Source of the DNA: Lunularia cruciata
Taxonomy: Eukaryota; Streptophyta; Marchantiopsida; Lunulariales; Lunulariaceae
Length of the DNA stretch: 64,000 nt
Reading direction: 5' to 3'
NCBI GenBank assembly: GCA_948567375.1
Contig: OX419762.1
Coordinates: 48,961,034 to 49,025,033, forward strand
Part shown: one piece after another, positions 23,096 through 34,985 of the stretch
Position numbering within the stretch: the first letter of the stretch is position 1
Layout: each line of letters starts with the position of its first letter
Translations under genes and position numbers: made by a program
The notes under the pieces: model-generated
What the model was told of the DNA's origin: nothing
The model's database searches: none
The model's input: the letters and a program-made list of their open reading frames with translations, nothing else

Positions 23096-23114
23096 TGGCG
23101 ACCATGCTGGGGAA
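23096..23114 (+). promoter_or_regulatory. FG primer-binding site
   Basis: TGGCGACCATGCTGGGGAA starts five bases after the 5' LTR end, at the position where reverse transcription of an LTR element is primed. It has the TGG start complementary to a tRNA CCA end. I cannot assign the tRNA with certainty; TGGCGAC..TGCTGGGGA-type sites are common in some plant gypsy lineages. Confidence 0.75.
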
Positions 23115-23220
23115 TCTCGAGGCTTGTGCTTAGAGGTTACGACTAGTTGGAGTTGGGGGAGGGAACAAGGACAGATCGGACTGATCTAAGTGGACAGGAG
23201 TGAGCTGTGCTGAGGTAGAG

Positions 23221-25554
23221 ATGGGCCCAGAGGCTTCATCTTCATCTATGACAAGGGAACAGGAGATCTCATTAATTGTCATGGCAACCATGAGAGCCAT
23301 GAAGGATCAAGACGAAGAAAGAGACAAGGTGAGAGCGCAGTCTTCACAAGTCACGAAGTGTTTGCGCGCTGTGGTAGATCAGCAAGGGGAATTTGATGGT
23401 AAGGACGTGACCAAGTACCTGAAGGTCTACTGGAGAGAGTTTAAGCTTCATGATCTGGATGAGAACATTGCCATTGCTAGGTTTCCTATGTTGGCTGAGC
23501 TCGAAATCAGGAGGGTGGTTGAGGGCTTGGTGAGATGTGCGGAGACATGGGAGGAGTTCTCCCAGATGATGAAAGAGGAATTCTTGCTGCAGGATGCAGA
23601 TCGGGTCACCCAGGCCATGTTCTTGGATTGGGTGAATGATAGGAGTAAAAACTTGGGCCCTCAAGATCTCCTAAGAGAGTTTAACAAGAGACTGGGGCAT
23701 CTGTTAGCTTGTGAAGCTGAGGCCATTAGACTACAGAGGTCTAACTACTTTCTATGAGCTGCGGATAGTCGTTTGCGGGATGAGTTGGAGTATGCACTCG
23801 ATTTGCTCCAGCCTGATCGGTTGGGAGCGGTAGAGTGGGGAAAGCTTGAGGAGGCGGTTGTTTGGGTAAGCCGCAGGCGGAGGCAGAGAGAGCTGGATGA
23901 AGAAGCAATAGCCAAAGCGCCTATTCAGAGTAATGTGGTTGGGTCCGAGAGAGGGAAGGAGGGGCAGCGAGTGAGTGAGATGCCCAAAGAAGGAGCAGTA
24001 GATGAGATCTTGTGACTGATGGAGGGGTTGAAGATTCTGACCACCAAGGTCGACCAGTTGCAGAGTGGGAGTAGCACTGCAAGGACAGATGGAGAGAGGA
24101 GGCAACCCTATGGGTGCATGTGGTGTGACAGTAAGAGTCATGCCAAAAGGGACTGCCAAGAGCTATCAGAAGCAGTACGCAAACAGTGGGTGAAGTTTGT
24201 TGGAGAACCCGAGATGAAGAAGATAGCCTTCTATGATACTGGGGAGCCAATACCGCTGAACGGTAAAAGGGGAGGGATGAAGGCTCTGCTGGAAAGACAC
24301 ATGGGCAAACGTGAAGTAAGTATGGCAGTTGCTGCATTTGAGCCTGGTGTGTATAGTGCAATGAGTGAAGTGAAGAATTGTGCAGACCTAGGAGAAGTTG
24401 AGAAGAAGAGACTAGCAGAGCAGGTCCGGAGGAAATCAGGGTGGGATGTGCCGGTGGTAATAACTGCCATCACTGCTGAAGTTGGTGCCACTTGTGATGC
24501 TATGGTGGAAGAGAAACAAAAATCTGATCAACGGGTAGATAGTGAAGGGCAGCCAAGGGAAAAGCAACAGCGAGTGGAACCGGAGAGGAGGCAGGTTAGA
24601 AGGAAAGAGGTGCAGTTCAGTGATGCACAAAAGAGCAGGGATCAGAATTTGGGCGTTGGAGAAGAGTCACGAATGGACACAAAAGGGGCAGCAAACCAGA
24701 AGCCAGGAGAGAGATCTCCTAGGAAGGGGCCGGGTTGGCTGTTGAGCCGGGACATAGAAATGGAACTGGATCCGCAAGAGATTGCCAAAAAGTTCTGGAA
24801 ACAGGAGATGAGGGGTTTCACAAACGAAGAGTTCTTTGGTAGCTTGAGGAAGGATGTGCAGGACCTTATCCTTGTCAAGGCAAAGAAGAAACGATTCTAC
24901 AAGGAAGGACCGCACACATCCTTGTTGTACGAGGACGAGGCTGAAGGAGAGGTGGGGACTTTTGGGCTTGAGCTTGAACAGGAAAAACCAGAGGATGAGA
25001 CCCGAGAAGCACGTGTCTATGATGCTTCTCTTGAGGATGAGAAGTCATTTGTGCCCTTGTCAGAGGAGGTTCAAGACTCTTTTTGGGTGAGAAGTTGCAG
25101 CGAGTGTGAGATTGAGATACAAGGAGTGAAAGCACCGGTGAGAGCGCTGATTGATTCCGGATCTGAAGTCAATCTCGTGTCAAAGGCGGTCTATGATGAA
25201 GGGCGATGGAAGGTGGATCGTGACATTGATTGGAAGGTAAACTCAATGAATAGAACCAGAAATGCATTGTGGGGAGCTTGTCCGGATGTCAAAATCAAGA
25301 TAGGGAATGTGGTAGAGCCTATTAATGTGTTTGTGCATGATACCTTGCCCTACCCAGTGATCCTAGGACAGCCCTTCATTACTCAATTTAGAATGGAGAG
25401 CAAAGTTCTGAATGATGGGACTCATGTGGCGAAGGTTAGAAGTCAGAATGGGACCAGAATAGTGCAATTCCCTACTGTGTTGCCGGGCAGTGACAGGAAC
25501 AGGAGAGAGTTAAGGGATCCAGAAAAGCCTATTGGAAGGTGGGGTTTCCACTAG
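23221..25554 (+). pseudogene. FG gag-protease (two in-frame stops)
   Basis: One reading frame from ATG 23,221 to TAG 25,552-25,554, interrupted by TGA at 23,755 and TGA at 24,013, both explicable as CGA to TGA. Codons 1-180: capsid-like helical gag with F.GKDVT.YL..Y..EF and MFLDWV. Around 24,108-24,150 a zinc knuckle CMWCDSKSHAKRDC (CX2CX4HX4C) binds RNA. A charged linker follows. The retropepsin domain is near 25,120-25,480, with active-site LIDSGSEVNLVS (about 25,147-25,182) and a closing VILGQPF. The protein would form the particle and cleave the polyprotein. A GTG/TTG start upstream is possible but ATG 23,221 is the first ATG in frame. It precedes pol in another frame. Confidence 0.9.
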
Positions 25555-25658
25555 GCGTCTTGTCAGAGAAGGTGGGGGGACAAGGCGCCCTATGCTACAT
25601 TCCACCGCAAGAGATCAGTGAGGAGGACTGTTTTGATAGGACCTATGTGGGAATCTAG

Positions 25659-28600
25659 AGTGATAGAACTGTTTGCTTTGCACATGTAGGGAGTACCACG
25701 GGAATTTTGCAGAAGAGAATGAAAAGGAAAGAGAGAGTTCTGAAAACAGCAAGGGAAATGGATGATAGCGAGACTATCATTGGATTGTTGGAGGATTGGG
25801 AAGAAGGTAGGGCAGTCCAAAAGGTGATCAGGGCAATGGAGAAAGGAAAACTCGTGATTGAAATAGGAAAGGAGCTTCATGAAACACTTTCAAAGTTGGT
25901 TCATGAAGTGAGATGTGACACTAAGTACAAAACAGTGGACAAAAAGGTTCGTCCTATTGCTGTCCCATTGCCATTGGATGCTTCTGATTTGATGCGTAGG
26001 ACCAGAGAGGAACCGAGACTGAGGCAGGAAAAGGATATTGGTCATTTGTTTACTAAAGAGACCTTGGATGAGCTTACGGTCGGAGGGGATGGATTGCTCA
26101 CAGAAGTTGAGCACCGTGCATTCAAGGAAATGATTGGGAAGTGCGGGAAGGCTTTTGCTTTCAAGATCAAGGAGGTTGGGTGTGTGAACCCGCAAGAAAT
26201 CACACCGATGATAATTTTCACGGTTCCGCATGTACCGTGGGATCTGAGGCCAATACCAGTGCCAAAGGCGCTTCTGCCCCAGCTGACAGAACTACTGAAG
26301 GAGAAAGTTCAGGCAAAGATTTTAGAACCTTCAGAAGCGCCATACTCAAATCGTTGGTTTACCGTCCGGAAGAAGATTGGTAAGTTGCGGTTCATACAGG
26401 ATATGCAACCGCCAAATAAGGTAACGATCCGGAATTCTGGTGTTGGACCGGCTGTGGATGAGTTTGCTGAGGAGTTTGCAGGGAGGGCAATCTATTCTAT
26501 AGGAGATTTGTATTCAGGTTATGATCAGTTTCAGCTTGCTGAAGGGAGCCGGGACATAACCACGATGCGAACACCATTAGGGCTGATGCGTATGTGCACT
26601 CTCCCAATGGGGGCTACTAACTCTGTGTCGCATATGCAAAGCACTATGAATCGAATTCTGCAGTCTTTTATCCCTGAGAAAACCCGTCCATTTTTGGATG
26701 ATATACCTGTCAAAGGCTGCATAGAGAGCAAGAAAGATGAAACTTTGGTGGATGGAGGTATTAGGAGGTTTGTCATGGATCATATTCAAGATGTGGAGGC
26801 GATATTGAGAAGGTTGATGGAAGCAGGAGTGACTCTCTCTGGAGAGAAGTCGGCATTTGGACTTGGAGAAATCCTTGTGGTGGGACACCTGTGTGGCTCG
26901 TATGGAAGGAAGCCAAATCCGGAAAAGGTGGACATAATAGGGAAGATCAAGGACTGTTCCTCAGTTCAGGAGGTAAGAAGGTTCTTAGGGGCATGCGTTT
27001 TCTACCGTATATGGATTCCGCACTTTGGTGTTGCAGAGCCGCTCTACCAGCTTTTGAGGAAAAGGATCAGGTTTGTTTGGAGACTGGAACATTTGGTTGC
27101 TATGGCAAAACTGAAGAAAGCGCTGTAGAACTCACCTGTGCTCCACCTGCTTGACTACCGATGTGGACGACCAATTATAGTTACGGTTGACTCAAGTTCC
27201 TATGCTACTGGTTGGGCTGCGGGCCAAGACGACGAGAATGGCAACAGATTTGCAGCAAGGTTTGGAGCAAGGATCTTCACGGAACGGCAACGGAGGTACC
27301 CTCAGATCAAACGGGAATTGTGGGGTGCCAAGATAGCACTAAGACAGGATAGAAATTGCCTAATAGGGACCTATTTCATCCTAGAGACAGATTGCTTGCC
27401 GCTGCTTGGAATGGTTGCCAACTGTGACACTCCAGACATTGCCATGTTGCGATGGATAGCATTCATTCGGATGTTTAATCCAGAGCTAAGGTACATAGCT
27501 GGAAAGGACAATCCGGTAGCTGATATGTTGTCTAGAGCATGTTATGAAGGAGCTGAAAATGATTGTATGGTGGATGTGCATGAGCTGGACTTGAACTTAC
27601 CCTTTAGAGAAGAACTATACAAGGATGATCTTTTGGCTGTTGGGAAGTATCTTAGTTTTCTAGAGAAGAACTCCGAATGGACCAGGGAGGAGTTTGAGAA
27701 GATTAGAAGGAGATCGGGAAAATTCTTGTTGAAGGACGGGTATATTTGGCGAAGGCCCAAGGGCAGCTCTGGAGTTCCATTGAGAGTGTTGGGAGATGAG
27801 GAGACAAAGCAGAGAGTGCTACGGGAGTCGCATGACGCGGATGCTGCCGGACACCGTGGGGTTCAGGGTACATACAAGCGCATCCGGGGTTTGTACTGGT
27901 GGCCAGGTATTTATATAGAGGTACGACGGTATGTGGAAACCTGTGAAATCTGTCAGATCTACTCCAAGGTAAGGCACAGAGATGGGTTGAAACCTACTTA
28001 TCCGCTGAATCTCCATTTTCAATGGGTTTTAGACTTGGTTCATATGCCTTTAGGAGTCCAAGGAGCTAAATATCTAGTACTAGCTAGGGAAGACTTGTCG
28101 AATTATGTGGAAGGAAGAGCATTGTCATCTACACATACCCAACAGGTGTGTCGGTTTGTCTTAGAGGATATCATTGCCAGGCACGGATGTTTCTACCAGA
28201 TGAGGGCAGATCAAGGTGAATTGGATGCAAGGGAAGCAGTTGACTTCTTTGCTAAGTTCAATATCAAGCTGAACCTGACTACTGCCTACAATCCGGAAGC
28301 CAATGGTAAGAGTGAACGAGGTCATCCACCGATAGTGAATGCTTTGGTGAAGGCTTGCCAAGGTGAGACATACAGATGGCCTGATTTGCTGCCCTTAGCA
28401 CTTATGGCTGATAGGTTAACTTGCAGCTCGGTAACTGGGATGCCACCTGCTGAGTTAGTATCAAGACACTTACCTATTATGCCTGTGGAAGCGGACATCA
28501 TTAGTTGGAGAACTGTTCAGTGGGAGGATAATGTCTCCACAGAGGAGTTGATAATGCGCAGGATCGAGCACTTTAACCTGACACCACAGAGAATACAAGT

Positions 28601-28958
28601 GGCACGCGAGAAGGTGAAGGAAGCATGGCTGAGGAACAAAGTATACTTTGACAAGACTCACCGACTGCGACCGATGCCTATCAATGAAGGGGATTGGGTG
28701 TTGGTTTCTGATAACAGCCTAGACGTACAACATTCGACCCTCAAAAAGTTTGCTCGCCGTTGGCATGGCCCATTTGTTGTTACCAAAGTTCACGGGAATG
28801 CCACTTACAGTGTCCGAGAGCTCGATGGTACTGAACATTGTCTGCCATATGCAAGGAAAAGGGTTAAACTTTTCAAGAGGCGATCAAGAGCCGAGGAGGA
28901 AAGAGATAGTGACTTTGGCTCAGGAGGTGATTTGGAAGATGCCACTGAAGAACGCTGA
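25659..28958 (+). pseudogene. FG pol: reverse transcriptase, RNase H, integrase (one in-frame stop)
   Basis: Open from 25,659 to TGA at 28,956, broken only by TAG at 27,126 (CAG to TAG). It is in a different frame from gag-protease. RT: PVPKALLPQLTELL, KLRFIQDMQPPNKVT, YSIGDLYSGYDQFQL, and catalytic FLDDIPVKG at about 26,691 in place of the common Y.DD. RNase H: VTVDSSSYATGWAAG, then the Glu-containing IKRELWGAK, then ETDCLPLL, and NPVADMLSRA. Integrase: H-H-C-C zinc region (SHDADAAGH ... CEIC), DDE Asp in WVLDLVHMP, second Asp in RADQGELD, Glu in NGKSERGH, then a GPY/F-like module RWHGPFVVTKV.GNATY. No chromodomain is obvious after it. The pol order RT-RH-IN defines Ty3/gypsy. Confidence 0.92.
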
Positions 28959-29002
28959 TATTGATCACTCAGGACTTGCTGGTGCAAACCGGTGGCTGCA
29001 CA

Positions 29003-29019
29003 GGATTGGTGGGAGTGGA
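29003..29019 (+). promoter_or_regulatory. FG polypurine tract
   Basis: Purine-rich GGATTGGTGGGAGTGGA immediately precedes the 3' LTR TG, the expected primer for plus-strand synthesis. It is interrupted by a few T residues, so it is a weak tract. Confidence 0.6.
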
Positions 29020-32000
29020 TGTCGTCGGGAAAATAGCCCACGTGTACCCTTGAGGCTTTTAGTGTGATAAATTTTCTTCTCTTTTATTTGCTGTAAGGAA
29101 CAGGGATTTATGATAATATATCTTGGGTGTGGTTTTGCTATCTTGTTTTGGGAGAAAGTGAGGAGACAAAGAAGGGCTGAGGGTTTTCAGAAAATGCCAA
29201 AAGATTTTGAGATGGAAGTTTGCAAAAGACTTCGAGAGGGAAGTTTGCAGAAGACTTAGAGAGAAGTAGCAGAGATTTTCGGGAGAAGAAAGGAGTAGGG
29301 TTTTTTTGGACAGGAGGGCTTGAGAGGGCAGGGGAGAAAATTTCTCGAGAACTGAAGGATGGAAGAGAGGAACAATCAGGGCCAGGATTTTTGAGTTGGA
29401 CAGAAGGGTTTGAGAGTGCAGGGGAGAAAATTTCTCGAGAACTGAAGGGTGGAAGAGAGGAACAATCAGGGCCAGGATTTTCGAGTTGGACAGGAGGGTT
29501 TGAGAGTGCAGGGGAGAAATTTTTTTGAGAACTGAAGGGTTGAAGAGAGGAACAATCAGGGCCAGGATTTTATGGTTGGACAGGAGGGTTTGAGAGTGCA
29601 GGGGAGAAAATTTCTCGAGAACTGAAGGGTGGAAGAGAGGAACAATCAGGGCCAGGATTTTTGAGTTGGACAGGGGGGTTTGAGAGTGCATGGGAGAAAA
29701 TTTCTCGAGAACTGAAGGGTGGAAGAGAGGAACAATCAGGGCCAGGATTTTTGAGTTGGACAGGAGGGCTTGAGAGGGCAGGGGAGAAAATTTCTCGAGA
29801 ACTGAAGGGTGGAAGAGAGGAACAATCAGGGCCAGGATTTTTGAGTTGGACAGGAGGGTTTGAGAGTGCATGGGAGAAAATTTCTTGAGAACTGAAGGGT
29901 GGAAGAGAGGACCAATCAAGGCCAGGATTTTCGAGTTGGACAGGAGGGTTTGAGAGTGCAGGGGAGAAAATTTCTCAAGAACTAAAGGGTGGAAGAGAGG
30001 AACAATCAGGGCCAGGATTTTTGAGTTGGACAGGAGGGTTTGAGAGTGCAGGGGAGAAAATTTCTTGAGAACTGAAGGGTAGAAGAGAGGAACAATCAGG
30101 GCTGTGTTTGGACCAGGAGAGGAATTCTGAAATGTGAGAGTGCAGGGCTGTGCTTGGACCAGGAGAGGAATTTCGAAATGTGAGAGTGCAGGGCTGTGTT
30201 TGGACCAGGAGAGGAATTCTGAAATGTGAGAGTGCAGGGCTGTGCTTGGACCAAGAGAGGAATTCTGAAATGTGAGAGTGGAGGGCTATGCTTGGACCAT
30301 GAGAGGAATTTTTGAAATGTGAGAGTGCAGGGCTGTGCTTGGACCAGGAGAGGAATTTTGAAATGTGAGAGTGCAGGGCTGTGCTTGGACCAGGAGAGCA
30401 ATTTCAAAATGTGAGAGTGCAGGGCTGTGCTTGGACCAGGAGAGCAATTTCAAAATGTGAGAGTGCAGGCTGTGTTTGGACCAGGAGAGGAATTTCAAAA
30501 TGTGAGAGTGCAGGGCTGTGCTTGGACCAGGAGAGCAATTTCAAAATGTGAGAGTGCAGGGCTGTGTTTGGACCAAGAGAGCAATTTCAAAATGTGAGAG
30601 TGCAGGCTGTGTTTGGACCAGGGGAGGAATTCTGAAATGTGAGAGTGCAGGGCTGTGCTTGGACCAGGAGAGGAATTTTTGAAAGGTGAGAGTGCAGGGC
30701 TGTGCTTGGACCAGGAGAGGAATTTTCGAAATGTGAGAGTGCAGGGTTGTGCTTGGACCAGGAGAGGAATTTTGAAATGTGAGAGTGCAAGGCTGTGCTT
30801 GGACCGGGAGAGAAATTTTGAAATGTGAGAGTGCAAGGCTGTGTTTGGACCAGGAGAGGAATTCTGAAATGTGAGAGTGCAGGGCTGTGCTTGGACCAGG
30901 AGAGGAATTCTGAAATGTGAGAGTGCAGGGCTGTGCTTGGACCAGGAGAGGAATTTTTGAAAGGTGAGAGTGCAGGTTGTGCTTGGACCAGGGGAGGAAA
31001 TTTCAAAATGTGAGAGTGCAAGGCTGTGCTTGGACCAGGAGAGAAATTTTGAAATGTGAGAGTGCAGGGCTGTTTTGGACCAGGACAGAAATTTCAAAAT
31101 GTGAAGGGAGTCTTGAAGGGCTGAAGGCTTTTGGAGATGCATGAGGGCTGTGTTTTGGACCAGGACAGAAATTTTGAAATGTGAAGGGAGTCTTGAAGGG
31201 CTGAAGGCTTTTGGAGATGCCTTAGGACTGTGTTTTGGACCAGGATAGGAATTTTCGAAATGTGAAAGGAGTCTTGAAGGCTGAAGGTTTTGGAGATGCT
31301 TTAGGACTGTGTTTGGGACCAAGATAGGAATTTTTGAAATGTGAAAGGAGTCTTGAAGGGCTGAAGGCTTTTGGAGATGCCTTAGGACTGTGTTTTGGAC
31401 CAGGGTAGAAATTTTCAAAATGTGAAAGGAGTCTTGAAGGGCTGAAGGCTTTTGGAGATGCCTGAGGGCTGTGTTTTGGACCAAGAGAGAACTTTCCAAA
31501 ATGTGAGAGGAGTCTTGAAGGGCTGAAGGCTTTTGGAGATGCATGAGGGCTGTGTTTTGGACTAGGACAGAAATTTCAAAATGTGAAGGGAGTTTTGAAG
31601 GGCTGAAAGCTTTTGGAGATGCCTTAGGACTGTGTTTTGGACCAGGATAGGAATTTTTGAAATGTGAAAGGAGTCTTGAAGGGCTAAAGGCTTTTGGAGA
31701 TGCCTTAGGACTGTGTTTTGGACCAGGATAGGAATTTTTGAAATGTGAAATGAGTCTTGGAAGCAGATTTGTGTTATGAATTGTGACTAGAGTTGAGGAA
31801 ACTCCATTCTAGGATCTCTCAGTCTGGTCCAGGTGAAAAGCATAATTAAATGATCTGAGTGCCGGATTTATGTTCAGTTAGATCACTCAGTTGTTGTTTA
31901 TTTTATTTGATCAAAGGGCCACCAGACCTAGGTCTACGAACTGCCAGATCCCAAACCATAGCTTGAACCTGACGAGAAAATAGGATATGAGACCAAGCAG

Positions 32001-32154
32001 AAGTAGAAACCATAACACCAGCCTCGCATGACAAGATTGGTTTTACGAAAGTCAAGGATAAAACAAAACCTTCAGGGTGAGTCAACCTGAGGAAAACTAA
32101 GCACAAGCAGCCATGTGCTCGGCGCACTCTCAAGACCGAACGTTCCCCACGACA
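29020..32154 (+). repeat. FG 3' LTR (3,135 bp)
   Basis: Counterpart of 19,865-23,091, with the same three tandem arrays at about 29,305-30,101 (90 bp), 30,102-31,070 (46 bp) and 31,071-31,750 (79 bp). It ends CGTTCCCCACGACA. Differences from the 5' LTR are scattered substitutions and one missing 90-bp unit, consistent with a fairly recent insertion. Confidence 0.92.
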
Positions 32155-33316
32155 ATGGTGTGCGGAAGCGCTGGCCAAATTTCGAGCAAAGAAGGAGCAA
32201 TTTTTGAGCAGTGTTGTGATTTTGAGCTCAGGAGGTGAAGGCAGAACCAATTTGCTGCGAGTTGGGCTCAGAAAGTCAAATTGAAGGTGGAGTTGGGAAG
32301 CTCTTCTCATGAAATTGTGATTTGGAAAAACCCGTTTTGTCAATTTGGCTCGAGTGGAAAGTTAGCGAGGGATTTGGCGGACAGCCATCTTTAGGGTTTA
32401 CGTCAAATTTGGTTGGGATTTATGTCAGATTTTGGCCAGATTTGCAGGAGTTTTTGCTGTTTGGCCAGATTTAGAGGAGTTTTGCTAGTTTGGAGAACTT
32501 TCACAGATTTGGAGAAGTTTTGCCAATTTTGGAGGAGGTTCGAAGTGGCAACAAGAAAGGCCCCATTTGGCTAAATTTTGGCGTTTCGAGGCTTCGAGGC
32601 ATAGGGCTGTGGGCTATGAGAGGCTACAAAGGCCTAGAAGGGCCAGCAAGCCAGCTTGCTGCCGTGAGGCTAGCTAGTTTAAAGTAGATCTTGGTCATTG
32701 GTTGGCAAAATCGGCCTTTCCTGCTAGATTGTGCGCAATAGGGTTTGACCCCTAGATCTCTTGTTCCTAGACTGGTGCCCTAGCCAACTGGTCCACCCTC
32801 ACTTGTTGTCATAGTGACTGTGCCACTGTTATCTATACACATGTAGCTTTGGCTAGGAGAGACAATTTGATCCCATTCTTGGTGATCCTGGTAGCTTAGG
32901 ACTTAGATACGAACTGCTCTTCTGTCAAATGCCAAATGATGGTAGAGTCAGTCTCGTGTTGTATTATGAGATGGAGGGTTTTCGTTTAGATTTCTTGTTA
33001 TTGGATCCCCTCCATTCTCTGCTTCTTGTTTGTGCACCACGTTTGTGTGAGGTGCCTTGACTTTTGAGCATTGGTGCTATGGTGTGCTCTCGATGGTGAG
33101 GCTAGAGTGATGACCAGTTAGACTACCTTTTTTTCTCTCCGGTGAGGCAGGAAGTGATGACTTGCAGACCGTGAGAGTGTGTGTTATGATGGCAGGTAAC
33201 AGGTTGCCCTTTTCCCTATTGTAGTTATCTTGGTTAGAGTTACATTAGTGGGTGGTGCTTAGTTAGTATTGGCACTTGGTGGTGTTGGCACTTGGTAGGG
33301 TACTTGCGGTTGTGAC
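32155..33316 (+). other. MT-gypsy leader, 5' untranslated part
   Basis: Continues 19,713-19,864 once FG is removed. G/T-rich, with no long reading frame until the gag region at about 33,317. It contains a tRNA-like block on the minus strand (32,700-32,803, separate entry). Confidence 0.55.
32700..32803 (-). repeat. tRNA-like (SINE head or tRNA relic) sequence
   Basis: The minus strand shows an A-box-like TGGACCAGTTGGCTAGGGCA (about 32,798-32,779) and, ~35 nt downstream, a B-box-like GGGGTCAAACCC (32,752-32,741), the spacing expected of an RNA polymerase III internal promoter. No clear poly(A) or T tail and no target duplication were found. It could be a SINE head, a tRNA pseudogene, or chance. 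Confidence 0.4.
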
Positions 33317-34575
33317 TTGCGGTTGCAGTTGGTGGTTTGGGTTTGCTGTTGTGGTTACTTTGTCACGACGGAGTTCTTTGGAGATTCCAGAGGAGTTAGC
33401 CCTGCAGTACGTAGTGGGTTTACTCGGAGTGGTGCTCGGTATCAGCCTGTATCTCAGGTCCTAGTGAGGGAGGAGATTGACTCTAAGTTGGAGTTCAACA
33501 CAAGAGCTGATTCAGTTGAGAGTGCACTTGGTGTGTCCGCACCGTTGTTGTGGGACATGGACGAGATTTATGGGGCCTCCAAAGGCCCTAGGCATTACTC
33601 TGGTATAGTGGGTACCATTGAGTTGGATGACTTCATCCAGGAGTTCGATAGTTGGTGTGATTTGCAGCAGATGCGGACCCCGACTTTGTTCACACCCTTC
33701 ATGGCATGGAAGGGGTTGTTTCAACATCTGGAGGGTCTGCCGATGGATGACTACCATGAGTTCAAGAGAGCTCATTTGGAGGAGATTGAGTTATGGAGAC
33801 AATATTGGTCTCCACACTATGTCTCCATTACTTCAGGCTCGGTATCCAGGAGTAGATCGGCTGTACCCACGAGTTCTAGCTCGAGTAGTGTTGGTGGAGC
33901 TAGTGGAGGTGCACTAGCTGGAGAGAGTGCTACTACGAGTGGAGGTACCACTGCAAGAGGTGGTGTGGTACCGGGGTTTAAACCCATGGTGGAGTTCTTC
34001 CTATGTTTGAGGCAAAACTACCAGGGAGTGCGGACTGACAAGATGAGGAGCTTGCAGGAGTTCTAGCGGAAGGTTGGAGAGAGCCTACGTGAGGCATACA
34101 CTCGCATGAGGCGGCTGATCAGTTTCACTCAGGGAGTTACTGAGGCCTAAGCAGTCATGTTTTGGTATGGGATATTGGACAGGGAGTTATGATGTAGAAG
34201 GTGAAGTAGCCTGCTACGTTGTTGCAGGCTACTTTGCTCACTTTGGCAGTAGTCTTTGGTTTGGCTGAGCGTATTGAGCTCAATATGGTGGAGGAGAGAG
34301 TGGTGACATCTGGATTTGGTAGGGAGACCTCATCCACGGCTATGAATTCTTCTAGAGTGCACTAGAGTGCACCACGCCCAGTTGGTTTTTGAGGACAAGG
34401 TGGACAGCCCAGATCCTATGGAGCGAGTGGAGGGCCTAGTGGAGTTAGACCCTTATCCTCATTTTTGGATCAGCAGCAGCCAGTGAGTGGTGGTGTTTGC
34501 TTGTTGGACTTGTGGTGGACCTCACCATAGGAGAGAGTGTACTCAGGGCAGTGGACCTAATACCTTTGGTGCATC
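33317..34575 (+). pseudogene. MT-gypsy gag, first part (capsid region and zinc knuckle 1)
   Basis: One frame (position 33,317 onward) with stops at 34,064 (TAG) and 34,148 (TAA) and a further damaged stretch before 34,440. The gag core is visible as ELDDFIQEFDSWCDLQQM, FTPFMAWKGLFQHLEGLP, then, after a Ser/Gly/Thr-rich linker, FFLCLRQNYQGVRTDKM, and GESLREAYTRMRRLI, the pattern of the plant Retrotrans_gag domain. A zinc knuckle CWTCGGPHHRREC lies at 34,502-34,540. The sequence is then interrupted by N2; the frame resumes correctly after 38,352. The start codon is uncertain. Confidence 0.8.
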
Positions 34576-34958
34576 TGTGGTGCCCACATTTTTTTTTTTC
34601 AAAATAAAGGAGAAGAAGTGTATAGAGAAGTCGGATTGCGCCTGTATGGCCGAAGAAGGCGAAGAAAATAGTCTTTGGGATGAAACCCAAAGTAAAGTGA
34701 CTTCGGGTCATAAGGCAAAGTATTTGGAAATGCCTTGTCAGCATACAACCCAAAGTAAATTGTCTTAGGATCGGGGGGAGCTCAACCTGAGGCGAAGACA
34801 GTCTAACAACCTTTTGTCGGGGCAAGAAATTCAAGAAGGGGCCGTTTGAAAACTGGCGGCTCATATGCACAAAGGTTGATTGACAGTGACAGGTGCATGT
34901 TGGAGGTGTGATTTCTCGGTAGGAACTCAAAGTGATGGAAGACAAAGAAGCGCAACTC

Positions 34959-34966
34959 TATAAAAA
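34959..34966 (+). promoter_or_regulatory. TATA-like box of N2
   Basis: TATAAAAA lies ~20 bp before the first ATG (34,986). If used, transcription would start at or just after that ATG, so the second in-frame ATG (about 35,124, MGGGKKNSEF) may be the real start. N3 has the matching box at about 45,210-45,220 on the minus strand. Confidence 0.4.
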
Positions 34967-34985
34967 TTGAAACTGCAACGACGAA

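Larger units (their letters stand above)
19865..32154 (+). mobile_element. FG: complete Ty3/gypsy retrotransposon with 3.2-kb LTRs
   Basis: 5' LTR 19,865-23,091 and 3' LTR 29,020-32,154 both start TGTCGTCG and end CCCCACGACA and are nearly identical by eye. Between them lie a primer site, gag-protease, RT-RNase H-integrase and a polypurine tract. It sits in the leader of MT-gypsy copy 1, where flanking ACGG (19,861-19,864) and ATGG (32,155-32,158) are a probable 4-bp target duplication with one C-to-T change. Coding regions are almost intact (three in-frame stops plus a frame change between protease and RT), so it is young relative to its host. The polymerase resembles fungal gypsy elements in memory (see findings). 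Autonomous before decay; current activity is unlikely. Confidence 0.93.
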
